Notes: generated from the sequence alone by a model not told the origin. A stretch of DNA of 38,462 nucleotides from an uncultured Campylobacter sp. (GCF_938045405.1 NZ_CALIMW010000070.1:1-38462), one strand, 5' to 3'; positions 23,966 to 32,383 are shown, counted from the first letter of the stretch. Numbers and translations are program-made.

Positions 23966-25605
23966 GATTTTTTCTCCGCTATTTGAGCTTGTTTATGCCT
24001 AGCAAAGGCTTTATTAATGACGTATTGCTGGATAATGGAGCAGAAGTTATTGACCGTCCAGTATAGCGTAAGACCCGCAGGAAACATTACGAAAAATACC
24101 GTAAAAATAAGAGGCAAGAATTTCATCATCTTCTCTTGCATCGGATCGGTAAATGTAGTCGGCGTAATCTTTTGCTGCAAAAACATCAAAATTCCCATCG
24201 TAATCGGCAGGATGTAATATGGATCTTTAAGTGACAGATCGTGGATCCACAGCGCCCACTCCGCACCCTTTAGCTCGATCGCATTAAGTAGCACGCGGTA
24301 GATCGCGAAAAATACCGGTATCTGAAGCAGTATTGGCAAGCAGCCGCCCATTGGATTGGCGCCGTTTTTCTTATACAGATCCATCATATGCATCTGCAGC
24401 TTCTGCTTATCGTCCTTGTATTTCTCCTGAAGCTCCTTCATCTTAGGTGCCAGATCTTTTAGCTTATTCATCGATAGCATTCCCTTGTAACTTAGCGGGA
24501 ATAAGATTAGGCGGATGATGAGCGTAAGCACTACGATCGACCAACCCCAGTTACCGATATAGCCGTGCAACCAGTTTAGAAATTTAAACATCGGGCGGGC
24601 GATGAAGGTAAACCAGCCGTATTCGATAATGTGCGTAAGAGCAGGATTTATCGAGCTTAGCGTCGCGTGATCTTTCGCGCCGATATAGCCTGTAAGACTA
24701 AGATCGCCGTCCGAGCTTATGAAAACCTGCGAAATTTTATCTGCGTCAGTCACGGTCACATTCAAGCTTTCTCCGTAAAATAGCGTCGTATAATAACGAT
24801 CCGAGCTCGCAGCGATATTTGCGCCACTTATTCGCTCGTTTTTATCCACGTCGCCATCTTTAAAAATTTCTACGCTTTCGTTTATAGCCTGCGAGCCCGT
24901 AAAAAATGAAGCGATTTTATCTGAAATTCCAGCGTCGCCCGGTTTTCCTACAATGACGCCGTGAACCGTATAGCTATCTACTTCTACGTTCGGGCGCGAG
25001 CCAGGGCTGATAAAATAACGCGCATTGCCGCTTAACTTCAGATCCAATTTATAACTACCATTTGGATAAAAGGTAAGAATTTTATTTATGCTAACGGCGC
25101 CTAAACTTTGACTTAACGTAACGCTAGCCTCTCCATTTCGTGCGTCAAGCTCGTTAGATGAGGCGCTGTAAGGAGTATCGAAAGCCATCGCATTCAACGC
25201 CGCGTCCTCGAAGCGCATCTCAAGCGGTTTAGAATGTGATTTAGGATCGATCAAATTTATCGCATCGCCGTTTTCGTCACGGAATTTCGCATCGTTTAGT
25301 ATATACGAGCTTATGCGACCGAGCCCGTCGATCGTAAAATTTGCTTCTTTTCCGACTACGCGTACTAACGGTGCAAAGATGGAATTTGTGGTATTTAAAT
25401 TCGCTCCCTGCGCGCTCACGCCAGCGGCGGTAGTTTGCGGAGCGGACTTGGCGGCATTTTTTTGCGCGATTTGCGCCGCGGTTGCGTTTGCCTCCATAGC
25501 GGCGCGAATTTTTGATAAATAAAAATGATCGTAAGCTACGAAAAATATGAGCGCAATTGCTATTGCGATAGCAAGGCGCTTTGATTGAGGAAGTTTATCT
25601 AGCAC
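23962..25605 (-). CDS. yidC: Membrane protein insertase YidC
   Basis: YidC inserts and folds inner-membrane proteins, alone or with Sec. At 547 residues it is the Gram-negative type: TM1 (11-29), a linker (about 36-82) rich in Ala/Gln/Asn/Thr and ending in TNSIFAPL, a periplasmic beta domain (83-320), then the insertase core with five further membrane segments (about 335-545). The core holds the conserved Arg in TLIIRLILFPLSY, the cytoplasmic helical hairpin (MNKLKDLAPKMKELQEKY) and GGCLPILLQIPVFFAIYRVL. The start is GTG with a strong TAGGAGA site, overlapping the yidD end by 11 bases. The linker is one of the places where the shared low-complexity module occurs. Confidence 0.96.
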   Translation of the reverse strand: MLDKLPQSKRLAIAIAIALIFFVAYDHFYLSKIRAAMEANATAAQIAQKNAAKSAPQTTAAGVSAQGANLNTTNSIFAPLVRVVGKEANFTIDGLGRISSYILNDAKFRDENGDAINLIDPKSHSKPLEMRFEDAALNAMAFDTPYSASSNELDARNGEASVTLSQSLGAVSINKILTFYPNGSYKLDLKLSGNARYFISPGSRPNVEVDSYTVHGVIVGKPGDAGISDKIASFFTGSQAINESVEIFKDGDVDKNERISGANIAASSDRYYTTLFYGESLNVTVTDADKISQVFISSDGDLSLTGYIGAKDHATLSSINPALTHIIEYGWFTFIARPMFKFLNWLHGYIGNWGWSIVVLTLIIRLILFPLSYKGMLSMNKLKDLAPKMKELQEKYKDDKQKLQMHMMDLYKKNGANPMGGCLPILLQIPVFFAIYRVLLNAIELKGAEWALWIHDLSLKDPYYILPITMGILMFLQQKITPTTFTDPMQEKMMKFLPLIFTVFFVMFPAGLTLYWTVNNFCSIIQQYVINKAFARHKQAQIAEKKS

Positions 25606-25948
25606 TATTTTCTCCTAGTCGTATGACGTAATATCTATTTTTTTTATATGGTATAAACCAAAGCTTAAATTTCTCCGCGCGCGCGTTAAAGCCGCCTTCG
25701 CAGGTTTTTGAAAATACGCAAAATTTGAAATTTCGCGCGATTATCGGATAATCTATGCCGCCGCTAAAGAGCGGATTGCATCTTAAAATTCTAGCCGTTA
25801 CGGCGCAGAGCGCGCCAAAGACGCCGTTAAACTTAAACTCATAAAGCGCGTATTCCGAACAGCTCGGATAATAACGGCAACAGCGCGGTAGCAAAGGCGA
25901 AATAAATTTTCGATAAAACCCGATCGCGGCTATAAAAAATCTCTTCAT
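25595..25948 (-). CDS. yidD: Membrane protein insertion efficiency factor YidD
   Basis: YidD is a small membrane-associated protein that helps YidC-dependent insertion. Family motifs are plain: FYRKFISPLLPRCCRYYPSCSEYALYEF (12-39) with its Cys cluster, and CNPLFSGGIDYP (58-69). The 117 residues exceed the usual 70-85; the additional C-terminal part (about 75-117) is Lys/Phe/Arg-rich and of no clear family. The ATG overlaps the rnpA stop by ATGA, and the gene's 3' end overlaps yidC, as expected for the conserved rpmH-rnpA-yidD-yidC order. Confidence 0.93.
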   Translation of the reverse strand: MKRFFIAAIGFYRKFISPLLPRCCRYYPSCSEYALYEFKFNGVFGALCAVTARILRCNPLFSGGIDYPIIARNFKFCVFSKTCEGGFNARAEKFKLWFIPYKKNRYYVIRLGENSAR

Positions 25949-26280
25949 TTTACTGCGCCGATCTTTTTAAACGCCCATTTTAAATTTCGCTCAATGTCTT
26001 CAAAGCTCATATCTATGATCCGCTTTTTTGCGATTAATATAAAAATTCCGCTAACAATGGCGTCTTTTTGATTATAAAATGCGGCGCGCAAACGTCTTTT
26101 AGCGTAATTTCGCGTAACTGAATTGCCTATTTTTTTACTGGCGACTGCGCTAAATTTACGCTCTTCGCTAGCTAAAAAATACACGACAGCGCATTCGCAA
26201 TGCCACTTTGCCGCACTTTTATAAACCTCCGAAAAAACCCTGCTATCGCTTATCGCAGCAAATTCGCCTACGCAGCCAAT
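25945..26280 (-). CDS. rnpA: Ribonuclease P protein component, probable ATT start inside rpmH
   Basis: RnpA is the protein subunit of RNase P, which removes 5' leaders from pre-tRNA. The conserved RNA-binding block ASKKIGNSVTRNYAKRRLRAAF is clear. Starting at the first GTG (26184) gives only 79 residues and loses the N-terminus. Reading upstream in frame adds FAAISDSRVFSEVYKSAAKWHCE, which is the expected RnpA N-terminus. The frame is closed by a TAA about 12 bases further upstream, inside rpmH, and has no ATG, GTG or TTG there, so the only plausible full-length start is ATT at 26280, giving 111 residues, the family length. AAAGG lies 10-14 bases upstream of it. The start therefore overlaps the rpmH end by 13 bases. 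Function certain; the start codon is inference. Confidence 0.88.
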   Translation of the reverse strand: MGCVGEFAAISDSRVFSEVYKSAAKWHCECAVVYFLASEERKFSAVASKKIGNSVTRNYAKRRLRAAFYNQKDAIVSGIFILIAKKRIIDMSFEDIERNLKWAFKKIGAVK

Positions 26281-26402
26281 CTTCTTCTGCCTTTAGCGCG
26301 TCTTGCACTTAAAACTCTGCGACCGTTTTTTGTTTTCATACGGACGCGAAAGCCGTGAGTGCGCTTTTTAGGGGTATTGTGAGGTTGGTACGTTCTTTTC
26401 AT
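26268..26402 (-). CDS. rpmH: 50S ribosomal protein L34
   Basis: L34 is a small structural protein of the large ribosomal subunit. Translating from the ATG at 26402 gives 44 residues starting MKRTYQPHNTPKKRTHGF and ending in an Arg/Lys-rich tail (GRRRLAA), the standard length and sequence pattern for L34. An AAAGGA site precedes the ATG and a TATAAAAT box lies further upstream. It heads the rpmH-rnpA-yidD-yidC-jag-mnmE unit, typical of bacteria, and its last codons overlap the proposed rnpA start. Confidence 0.97.
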   Translation of the reverse strand: MKRTYQPHNTPKKRTHGFRVRMKTKNGRRVLSARRAKGRRRLAA

Positions 26403-26433
26403 AACTGTTCCTTTAAGAAAATGTAAAGCGGAG

Positions 26434-26441
26434 ATTTTATA
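26434..26441 (-). promoter_or_regulatory. -10 box of the rpmH promoter
   Basis: TATAAAAT on the minus strand about 32 bases before the rpmH ATG, followed by a short leader with AAAGGA. The stop of the preceding small gene is just upstream (26478), so the box lies in the only gap available for a promoter of this highly expressed unit. Confidence 0.6.
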
Positions 26442-26477
26442 GAAACTTTACTTAAAAACCGATAAACAAAAGCAGCC

Positions 26478-26831
26478 CTAGCGCCGATAAGCGTCGCCTT
26501 GCAGCTTTTTACGGCGCAGTTTTAAGTCCTTCTCATTTTTATTGTTTCGCTCCTTGATATCTTGCATCGGCTGTTTTTTCATCGAAAAATCATCGTGGTC
26601 GCCTAGGCCTTTTGATTCACGTTGCAAATTATTTTGCAGGCTTTGCCTATCTAGTTCATTTTTTTGACGATTTAGCAGAATTTCACTATGGTTTTTCTCA
26701 AATTCTGATTGTTTATCGTTCGCAACGTAAGCGCTGGCGCTAAGGCTTACTGCACCATCTTGCGCACTTAGTACCATAGAATCAGCAAATATCGCGCCAC
26801 AAAGCAGCCAAAATATCAAAGCCTTTTTCAT
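26478..26831 (-). CDS. Small exported protein of unknown function, distal gene of the efflux operon
   Basis: 117 residues with a signal peptide (MKKALIFWLLCGAIFADS, cleavage probably after FA or ADS). The mature protein is highly charged and hydrophilic, rich in Lys, Gln, Asn and Glu (for example QKNELDRQSLQNNLQRESK), likely helical or coiled coil, with a basic C-terminus (LRRKKLQ). I recognise no domain. It overlaps the TolC-like gene by ATGA, so it is cotranslated with the MacA-MacB-TolC set and may be a periplasmic accessory of it. That link rests only on position. Confidence 0.72.
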   Translation of the reverse strand: MKKALIFWLLCGAIFADSMVLSAQDGAVSLSASAYVANDKQSEFEKNHSEILLNRQKNELDRQSLQNNLQRESKGLGDHDDFSMKKQPMQDIKERNNKNEKDLKLRRKKLQGDAYRR

Positions 26832-28186
26832 TTGCGTTTAAATTTACCTGCCATCGCGCGATAGATCGCCGCCTCGTTTTGAAGCGTCAAATATCTTTGA
26901 TTTAGCTCGTTTATCTTGGCATTTACGGCGTCGGTGCGGGCTTCTAGCATATCCTTCAGCTCACTTGAGCCAGCTTCGTATTTCGCGGCGTAAAGATCGG
27001 CAATACGCGCCTTTTCGTCATAAGCGGCACTTAAATTTTTAAGGCTAGCCAGATTGATCTGATAAATTCTATATAAATTTAGCACCTCATTCGTAGCGTT
27101 AGAGAGCGTCTGTTCGTAATTTACGACGTTTTTACGAAAAGCGATCTCCGAAATTTTAAGGCGGTTTTCAACCCTCGCATAATCCAAAAACGGCAGACTT
27201 ATGCTTACGTTGCCACTTAAAAAATTTAGCTTGAAGCTATCATTAGCGCTCACGCCTTGCCCATTAGTAAGCCCTGCACCTAAATTTACGCTAGGAAAAA
27301 AATTTAACTTAGCGGTCTGTTCGTCGTAAAAACTGGAATTTAACCTAGCGATCGCGGCTCTAATGTCGGGGCGGTTAGCAAGCGCCGTGTAAGGCACATT
27401 TAGATCAACGCCTTGGAATTCTATGGAATTTATCGAATCTGTGTTATCATCAAATTGCAAGCTGGAGGAGATGAGATTTCTCATATATTTATGATTATCC
27501 TCAATATTTTTTTGAATGCTTAATACCTTGTTTTCAAGCCCTAGAATAGAATTTTGAATCTGCCTGTAATCTAGCTGTTCGGACTTGCCGTAATCATATT
27601 TTGCCTTGATTATCTTTTCGATCTCTCGGTAATCGCTTAAATTCTGTTTTGTCCATTTTAGGGAATCGTTTAAATAAAGCATTTCGAAGTAGCCGCTTAC
27701 GACAGAATTTATAAGAGTCAGGCGAGTATTTTCAAGGTCAAACTCGCTGGCTTTAGCGTTCCAGCCCTCGGCATTTACCGCCGAGCGGATCTTGCCGAAA
27801 AGATCAAGCTCATAGCTTACGTTAAAACCAGAGCTATAGGTTTTGTTCCAATTCGAGCCGGTGCTTATGTCGCGATTAGCGCCCGCACTCCACGAGCTAC
27901 TTAGCGTAGGAAAAAGATCAGCCCTGCTTAGCCCTAAATTTGCATAAGCACTCTCAACGTTTAAAGCCGCTGTTTTTAGATCGTAGTTATTCGCAAGGGC
28001 TTGATCTACAAGCTTATTTAGATATGATTCGCCATATTTTTTATACCACAGCGTATCGATTTCATAGCTTGCATTTTCGTCCTTGAAATGCTCTACAGGT
28101 TTAAATTCGACCTCACTTTGATTTGAGGCACAACCGCCGATAAAAACAGCTAAAACGCCGCTTAAAATTACTTTGGAATTTATCAT
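26828..28186 (-). CDS. Outer membrane efflux lipoprotein (TolC/OprM type)
   Basis: An outer-membrane channel of tripartite efflux systems, 452 residues. The signal peptide ends in GGC (Cys19), so the protein is lipidated like OprM/CmeC/NodT. The two TolC-type repeats are visible: LVDQALANNYDLKTAALNVESAYANLGLSRADLFPTLS in the first half and ANRPDIRAAIARLNSSFYDEQTAKLNFFPSVNL in the second, each followed by long helical coiled-coil segments. It lies 13 bases after macB and overlaps the small exported protein by ATGA. With MacA and MacB it should form a complete inner-to-outer membrane exporter. Confidence 0.93.
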   Translation of the reverse strand: MINSKVILSGVLAVFIGGCASNQSEVEFKPVEHFKDENASYEIDTLWYKKYGESYLNKLVDQALANNYDLKTAALNVESAYANLGLSRADLFPTLSSSWSAGANRDISTGSNWNKTYSSGFNVSYELDLFGKIRSAVNAEGWNAKASEFDLENTRLTLINSVVSGYFEMLYLNDSLKWTKQNLSDYREIEKIIKAKYDYGKSEQLDYRQIQNSILGLENKVLSIQKNIEDNHKYMRNLISSSLQFDDNTDSINSIEFQGVDLNVPYTALANRPDIRAAIARLNSSFYDEQTAKLNFFPSVNLGAGLTNGQGVSANDSFKLNFLSGNVSISLPFLDYARVENRLKISEIAFRKNVVNYEQTLSNATNEVLNLYRIYQINLASLKNLSAAYDEKARIADLYAAKYEAGSSELKDMLEARTDAVNAKINELNQRYLTLQNEAAIYRAMAGKFKRK

Positions 28187-28199
28187 TTTCTCTCCTTGA

Positions 28200-30128
28200 T
28201 TATTCTTGTGCTAAAGCATCTATCGGATTTAATCTGCTGGCGTTTCTTGCCGGCAGATAGCCGAAAATTATACCGATCGCGGACGACGCTGCAAAGGCGA
28301 TCACGAAAGGCGCGGTAGTAAATTTCATCGCAAAATCTGGGCTTATGGTATTAAATGCAAATCCAAGCGCCAAAGCGATTAAAATTCCTAAAGCTCCGCC
28401 CAGCGAGCAAAGCAAGATCGCCTCTATCAAAAACTGCTGCAAAATGTTGGATTGCTTCGCGCCGATCGCCATCCTGATGCCGATCTCGCGCGTGCGCTCG
28501 GTGACGCTTACGAGCATGATATTCATCACGCCGATGCCGCCGACGACGAGCGAGATAACCGCAATCGATGAGATCAAAATCGTCATCGTGCCGGTAGTGC
28601 TTTGTATTGTTTGTTTGATAGTATCTGCGTTCATCGTATGAAAATCCCGCGAGCCGTGTCTTTGGATAAGTAGCTGAGTTAGGCTCTCTTCGGCCACTTG
28701 AGTATTGACATCGTCTTTTATTTTGATGGTGATAGAGCTGATTTTTCGATTGCCCGTGATTTTATTCATCACAGTTGAGTACGGCGCGTAAATTCTTAAA
28801 TTTTCGTTGCTTCCGAAGGCGTTTTTATCCTTGCCCGAAACTCCTATGATCTTAAGTGGCTTACCCGAAAATAAAATCGTCTTGCCGATAGGATCGGTGT
28901 TTTTGAAAAATGTTTTTTTGGTGTTGGGATCGATAATCGCGACAGAGGCAGAATTTTTAATATCATCGTCGCTAAAATTTCTACCATCTTCTATATCTAT
29001 GCCATTAACCGCCAAAGAATTCACGCCACCACCGCGCAGTTGAGCCTTGGAGCTTAAATTCGCATAGGTTGCCGTACCGCTTGCAGAAGCATTTGGTGTA
29101 GCGTAATCGACGTAGGGCTGGCGCGCCAAAACTTTAGAATCGCTTATCGTAAGGGTGCTCACGAAGCCCGCCCGCACATCGCCGAAATTTTTGCCGGGAT
29201 AGATATTTATCGTATTGGTGCCGATAGCGCGGATCTGAGATATGATTCTTTCTTGTGAGCCGTTACCGAGGGCAACGACGCAGATAACCGAGGCGATGCC
29301 GATGATGATACCAAGCATCGTCAAAATCGATCTTAGTTTATGCGAAAATATCGCGCTAATCGACATTTTAAAGCTCTCTATGAGTTGATCTTTGCAAAAT
29401 ATAAAGGAATTTTTCGTTTTAATCTCCTCTTTTTTGCGCTCAAAAACCCGTTCCGCCTTTCTTTTATCGCTTAAAATTCTGCCGTCTTTGATCTCGATGA
29501 TACGATCCGCAAATTCCGCGATATGCGCATCGTGCGTAACTATGATGATGGTGTGACCCTCTTTGTGCAGCGCCGTTAAAATTTGCATCACCGTCTCGCC
29601 GCTTTTGCTATCAAGCGCGCCGGTAGGCTCATCCGCCAAAATCACTTCGCCGCCGTTTATCAGAGCGCGGGCGATACTTACGCGCTGCTGTTGCCCGCCG
29701 CTAAGCTTGCTCGGTAAATTTTTGGTGCGATCGCCAAGCTCCAGCTTATCCAAAAGCTCCACCGCTCGTTTCGTCCGTTCGCTCGCCCCTACGCCCGCAT
29801 ACACCGCAGGCAGCGAGACGTTTGCGGTAGCATCCATCGTGGCGATGAGATTGTATTTTTGAAAGACGAAGCCGAATTTTTTGCTTCTAAGCGCCGCAAG
29901 CTCATCGCCGCTTAAATTCGCGGTCTCGCGACCATCGATCTTGTAGCTTCCGCTGCTTGGCGTATCGATGCAGCCGATTATATTCATCAGCGTCGATTTT
30001 CCGCTTCCGGATTGCCCGATTATCGATATAAACTCGCCCGCTTCGATATTTAAACTTACGTCCTTTAGTACGTGGATTTCGTTATCGCCGAGAATGAATT
30101 TTTTGTTTATATCTTTAAGCTCTAGCAT
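28200..30128 (-). CDS. macB: MacB-type ABC transporter (ATPase and permease in one chain)
   Basis: MacB is an inner-membrane ABC exporter that drives outward transport of macrolides, lipopeptides or toxins through a TolC channel. The 642 residues match the family. The N-terminal ATPase has Walker A GQSGSGKST (38-46), the signature LSGGQQQRVSIARAL (near 143), Walker B VILADEPTGALD and the H-loop VTHD. The membrane part starts near 262 (KLRSILTMLGIIIGIASVI), a periplasmic MacB_PCD domain follows, and three C-terminal segments form the FtsX domain with the TERTREIGIRMAIGA motif. It lies 21 bases downstream of macA. The transported substrate is unknown. Confidence 0.95.
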   Translation of the reverse strand: MLELKDINKKFILGDNEIHVLKDVSLNIEAGEFISIIGQSGSGKSTLMNIIGCIDTPSSGSYKIDGRETANLSGDELAALRSKKFGFVFQKYNLIATMDATANVSLPAVYAGVGASERTKRAVELLDKLELGDRTKNLPSKLSGGQQQRVSIARALINGGEVILADEPTGALDSKSGETVMQILTALHKEGHTIIIVTHDAHIAEFADRIIEIKDGRILSDKRKAERVFERKKEEIKTKNSFIFCKDQLIESFKMSISAIFSHKLRSILTMLGIIIGIASVICVVALGNGSQERIISQIRAIGTNTINIYPGKNFGDVRAGFVSTLTISDSKVLARQPYVDYATPNASASGTATYANLSSKAQLRGGGVNSLAVNGIDIEDGRNFSDDDIKNSASVAIIDPNTKKTFFKNTDPIGKTILFSGKPLKIIGVSGKDKNAFGSNENLRIYAPYSTVMNKITGNRKISSITIKIKDDVNTQVAEESLTQLLIQRHGSRDFHTMNADTIKQTIQSTTGTMTILISSIAVISLVVGGIGVMNIMLVSVTERTREIGIRMAIGAKQSNILQQFLIEAILLCSLGGALGILIALALGFAFNTISPDFAMKFTTAPFVIAFAASSAIGIIFGYLPARNASRLNPIDALAQE

Positions 30129-30149
30129 CTTTACACCATAAAATTTTAA

Positions 30150-31334
30150 CTAAAACACCATCGGAGGCCCGTCCATATTTAACGGCGCGGCTTTTCCGTC
30201 GGCGATGAGTACCTCATCTTTTTCATCAAGCCCGCTTAAAATTTCGGTATTCAGATCGTCGCTGATGCCCGTTTTTACGTATCGCTGCTCGGGCTCTTTG
30301 CCGTTAAGCACCGTGACGTAATCGCCTCCCCCGTCGCGCTTAATGACGGAGGTAGGCAGGTAGCTCGTATTATTCGCTTCGCTTACAATTATGTTATTTT
30401 CGGTCGTCATTCCGATCTTTAAAAAATCGTTTTCGTTATCCACGAGCATCTTTGCGTAAAAATAGATCGCGCTGTCGCTGCTGCTCGAAGAATAGGACGA
30501 ACCGCTAGAGGTTTTATCGTACGTCCCGTCGCTAAGCGTGGTAAGACCCGGATCGATCTTGTAAATTTTAGCCTTTTTGATATTATCCAGATCCGATAGT
30601 ATGGAGTATTCTACGTCCATTCCAACCTTTACTTTGGATATATCACCCTCTGCTATCTGCATCTTGATCTCCATCTTGCTTAGATCGGCGATCTTTACGA
30701 TCGTAGGCGTAGTTTGGTTGGAATTTACCGTCTTGCCCTCCTCTACCGGCATCGAAACGATCGTGCCGCTTATCGGAGCCGTGATTTTGGTGTAGCCGAA
30801 ATTCGTCTCCGCGGTGCTTAGCTGAAGTTTGGTCTGCTCGATCTGCGCCTCGATCTGCTTCTGCTCGGCCTCTTTTAAAGCGGCGCTATTTTTGGCGTTT
30901 TCCACAGCCTCTTTGGAAGCGGCGTTTCTTTTATACAGCTCAAGCTCGCGGTTATACTGCGTTTTGGCGTTTGCCGCGGCGATCTTTGCCGAAGCTAAAT
31001 TTGCTTCGTGGATTAGAAGCTGCGCCTTTTGCTGCGCGATCTCGTTTTCTTGAGTGACCGAGTCGATCTGTGCGATCATATCGCCCTTTTGAACCTTATC
31101 GCCTACTTTGACGTAGAGCTTTTTGATCTGACCGCTTACCTGCGCGCCCACGTCTACCAAATCCCTGGCGTAAACCTCCCCCGCAGCCGTCACCGTGCCT
31201 CTAATATCACCCTTTTCAAGCTTTGTGGTAAGGGCTTTCGGCGCCTCTTCTTGCTTAAAAAATTTACCGTATAAGAAATATATCGCAATAAAGATAAGTA
31301 CGATAGAGACGATAAATTTCAAGGTTTTTTTCAT
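30150..31334 (-). CDS. macA: MacA-type periplasmic adaptor subunit
   Basis: MacA is the membrane-fusion protein that links MacB to the outer-membrane channel and stimulates its ATPase. The 394 residues have an N-terminal anchor (6-24), a barrel-sandwich half (GTVTAAGEVYARDLVDVGAQVSGQIKKLYVKVGDKVQKGD), a long alpha-helical hairpin (about 95-170, Ala/Glu/Gln/Lys-rich), then the second half (FGYTKITAPISGTIVSMPVEEGKTVN) and beta-barrel domains. A Ser-rich stretch (SSGSSYSSSSSDS) lies near 276-288. It is the first gene of macA-macB-tolC and is preceded by a 64-base gap with a possible TAGAAT -10 box. Confidence 0.95.
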   Translation of the reverse strand: MKKTLKFIVSIVLIFIAIYFLYGKFFKQEEAPKALTTKLEKGDIRGTVTAAGEVYARDLVDVGAQVSGQIKKLYVKVGDKVQKGDMIAQIDSVTQENEIAQQKAQLLIHEANLASAKIAAANAKTQYNRELELYKRNAASKEAVENAKNSAALKEAEQKQIEAQIEQTKLQLSTAETNFGYTKITAPISGTIVSMPVEEGKTVNSNQTTPTIVKIADLSKMEIKMQIAEGDISKVKVGMDVEYSILSDLDNIKKAKIYKIDPGLTTLSDGTYDKTSSGSSYSSSSSDSAIYFYAKMLVDNENDFLKIGMTTENNIIVSEANNTSYLPTSVIKRDGGGDYVTVLNGKEPEQRYVKTGISDDLNTEILSGLDEKDEVLIADGKAAPLNMDGPPMVF

Positions 31335-31363
31335 TTTGCCAACTTCAAATAAAATAAGGGCTA

Positions 31364-31369
31364 ATTCTA
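31364..31369 (-). promoter_or_regulatory. Possible -10 box upstream of macA
   Basis: TAGAAT on the minus strand about 30 bases before the macA ATG, in the AT-rich 64-base gap after the EamA gene. It could start the efflux operon. The call rests on one hexamer; no operator-like inverted repeat for a local repressor was seen. Confidence 0.35.
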
Positions 31370-31398
31370 ATGTAAAAATATAAAATTTTAGTTAAATA

Positions 31399-32268
31399 CT
31401 AAATTCTTTGCTCGCGCAGGGCGTAAAATTTCATAATCTTTTTATGTAAAATTAGCGAAACATAAATCAGCGCCGAGCCCACAAGTAGGCGCGCCAGATC
31501 GGCATCCTTTTGCCAAAATACCAAATTTACGACGATCGCTGCGGGGATGAGCGCGTTATTCATAATCGCAAGCACGCCGCTATCGACTTCGCACGCGCCT
31601 TTGTTCCACAAAAAATACCCTAAAGCGCTGGCTACCGTGCCCAGATACACGATCACTGCGCCTTGCGAGAAGCTGGGATTAAATTTAGAAAAATCCCCAA
31701 GCACGATCGCGGCAATCGCCGTAACCGCGGTAGCTCCGACGAAAAAATAGCCGAAAAGCTCCTTCTGCTCGCTAAAACCGTGGCGCTCCAGCATAAATTT
31801 ATACGCGCTCTGCCCGAGCCCGAAGCATAAATTTGCGCCTTGTACGAGCAAAAAGCCCGTCAAAAACTCGGAATTTATCGCGCCGAATTTGATCACCAAA
31901 GCCCCAAGCACCGCGACTGCGACGCTGAAAAGATATAGCGCGCGAAATCTAAGCTTAAGCGCATCGTAAAGTAGCGTCACGTAAAACGGAGTAAATATCG
32001 TAAAAAGCGCCACCTCATAGACCTTCAAATACGCAAAGCTGCGGTAGTAGAAGATATACATCACGCCGATCTGTACGGCGCCCACGGCACAAATTTTAAG
32101 CGCCAGGGCGGGATTTACGCCGCGAAATTTCATAAACGGCAAAAAACAAATTAGCGCCAATGATACGCGCGAAAATGCCAAATACGCGCTGTCTATGCCG
32201 CGCAAAAACTCGCCTATCAGCGAGAAACTAAAAGCCCAAATACAAGTAACCAAAATCAGTTTTTTCAA
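31399..32268 (-). CDS. EamA/DMT-family transporter
   Basis: A polytopic inner-membrane protein of 289 residues with about ten hydrophobic helices in two EamA repeats (roughly 1-135 and 140-285). The family exports small metabolites or amino acids; the substrate here cannot be told. The start is TTG at 32268 (reading MKKLILVTCIWAFSFSL), with AGGCGGA 7-8 bases upstream as ribosome site. That site lies in one arm of an inverted repeat (32273-32300), so translation may be controlled by a leader hairpin. It is divergent from glmU and followed after 64 bases by macA. Confidence 0.88.
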   Translation of the reverse strand: MKKLILVTCIWAFSFSLIGEFLRGIDSAYLAFSRVSLALICFLPFMKFRGVNPALALKICAVGAVQIGVMYIFYYRSFAYLKVYEVALFTIFTPFYVTLLYDALKLRFRALYLFSVAVAVLGALVIKFGAINSEFLTGFLLVQGANLCFGLGQSAYKFMLERHGFSEQKELFGYFFVGATAVTAIAAIVLGDFSKFNPSFSQGAVIVYLGTVASALGYFLWNKGACEVDSGVLAIMNNALIPAAIVVNLVFWQKDADLARLLVGSALIYVSLILHKKIMKFYALREQRI

Positions 32269-32272
32269 AACG

Positions 32273-32300
32273 TCCGCCTAAGCTTTAAAATTTAGGCGGA
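32273..32300 (-). promoter_or_regulatory. Leader hairpin covering the EamA gene's ribosome site
   Basis: A perfect 9-base inverted repeat, TCCGCCTAA (32273-32281) and TTAGGCGGA (32292-32300), with a 10-base loop. In the minus-strand transcript the arm nearest the start codon contains AGGCGGA, the only plausible Shine-Dalgarno sequence before the TTG at 32268. Folding would hide it. It might instead be a terminator of some readthrough RNA, but no gene converges here. Confidence 0.45.
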
Positions 32301-32383
32301 ATTTTATAAAATTTTAGTTGAATTTGGGATTTAAATTTCGCCCGCGCGGCATAAATTTAGGTTTTTATTTATTTTAAATGTGT

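Noticed and set aside
32273..32300. Intrinsic terminator for a minus-strand gene
   Set aside because: The hairpin lies upstream of the EamA gene start, with the divergent glmU on the other side, so no transcript should end here; a leader structure fits better.
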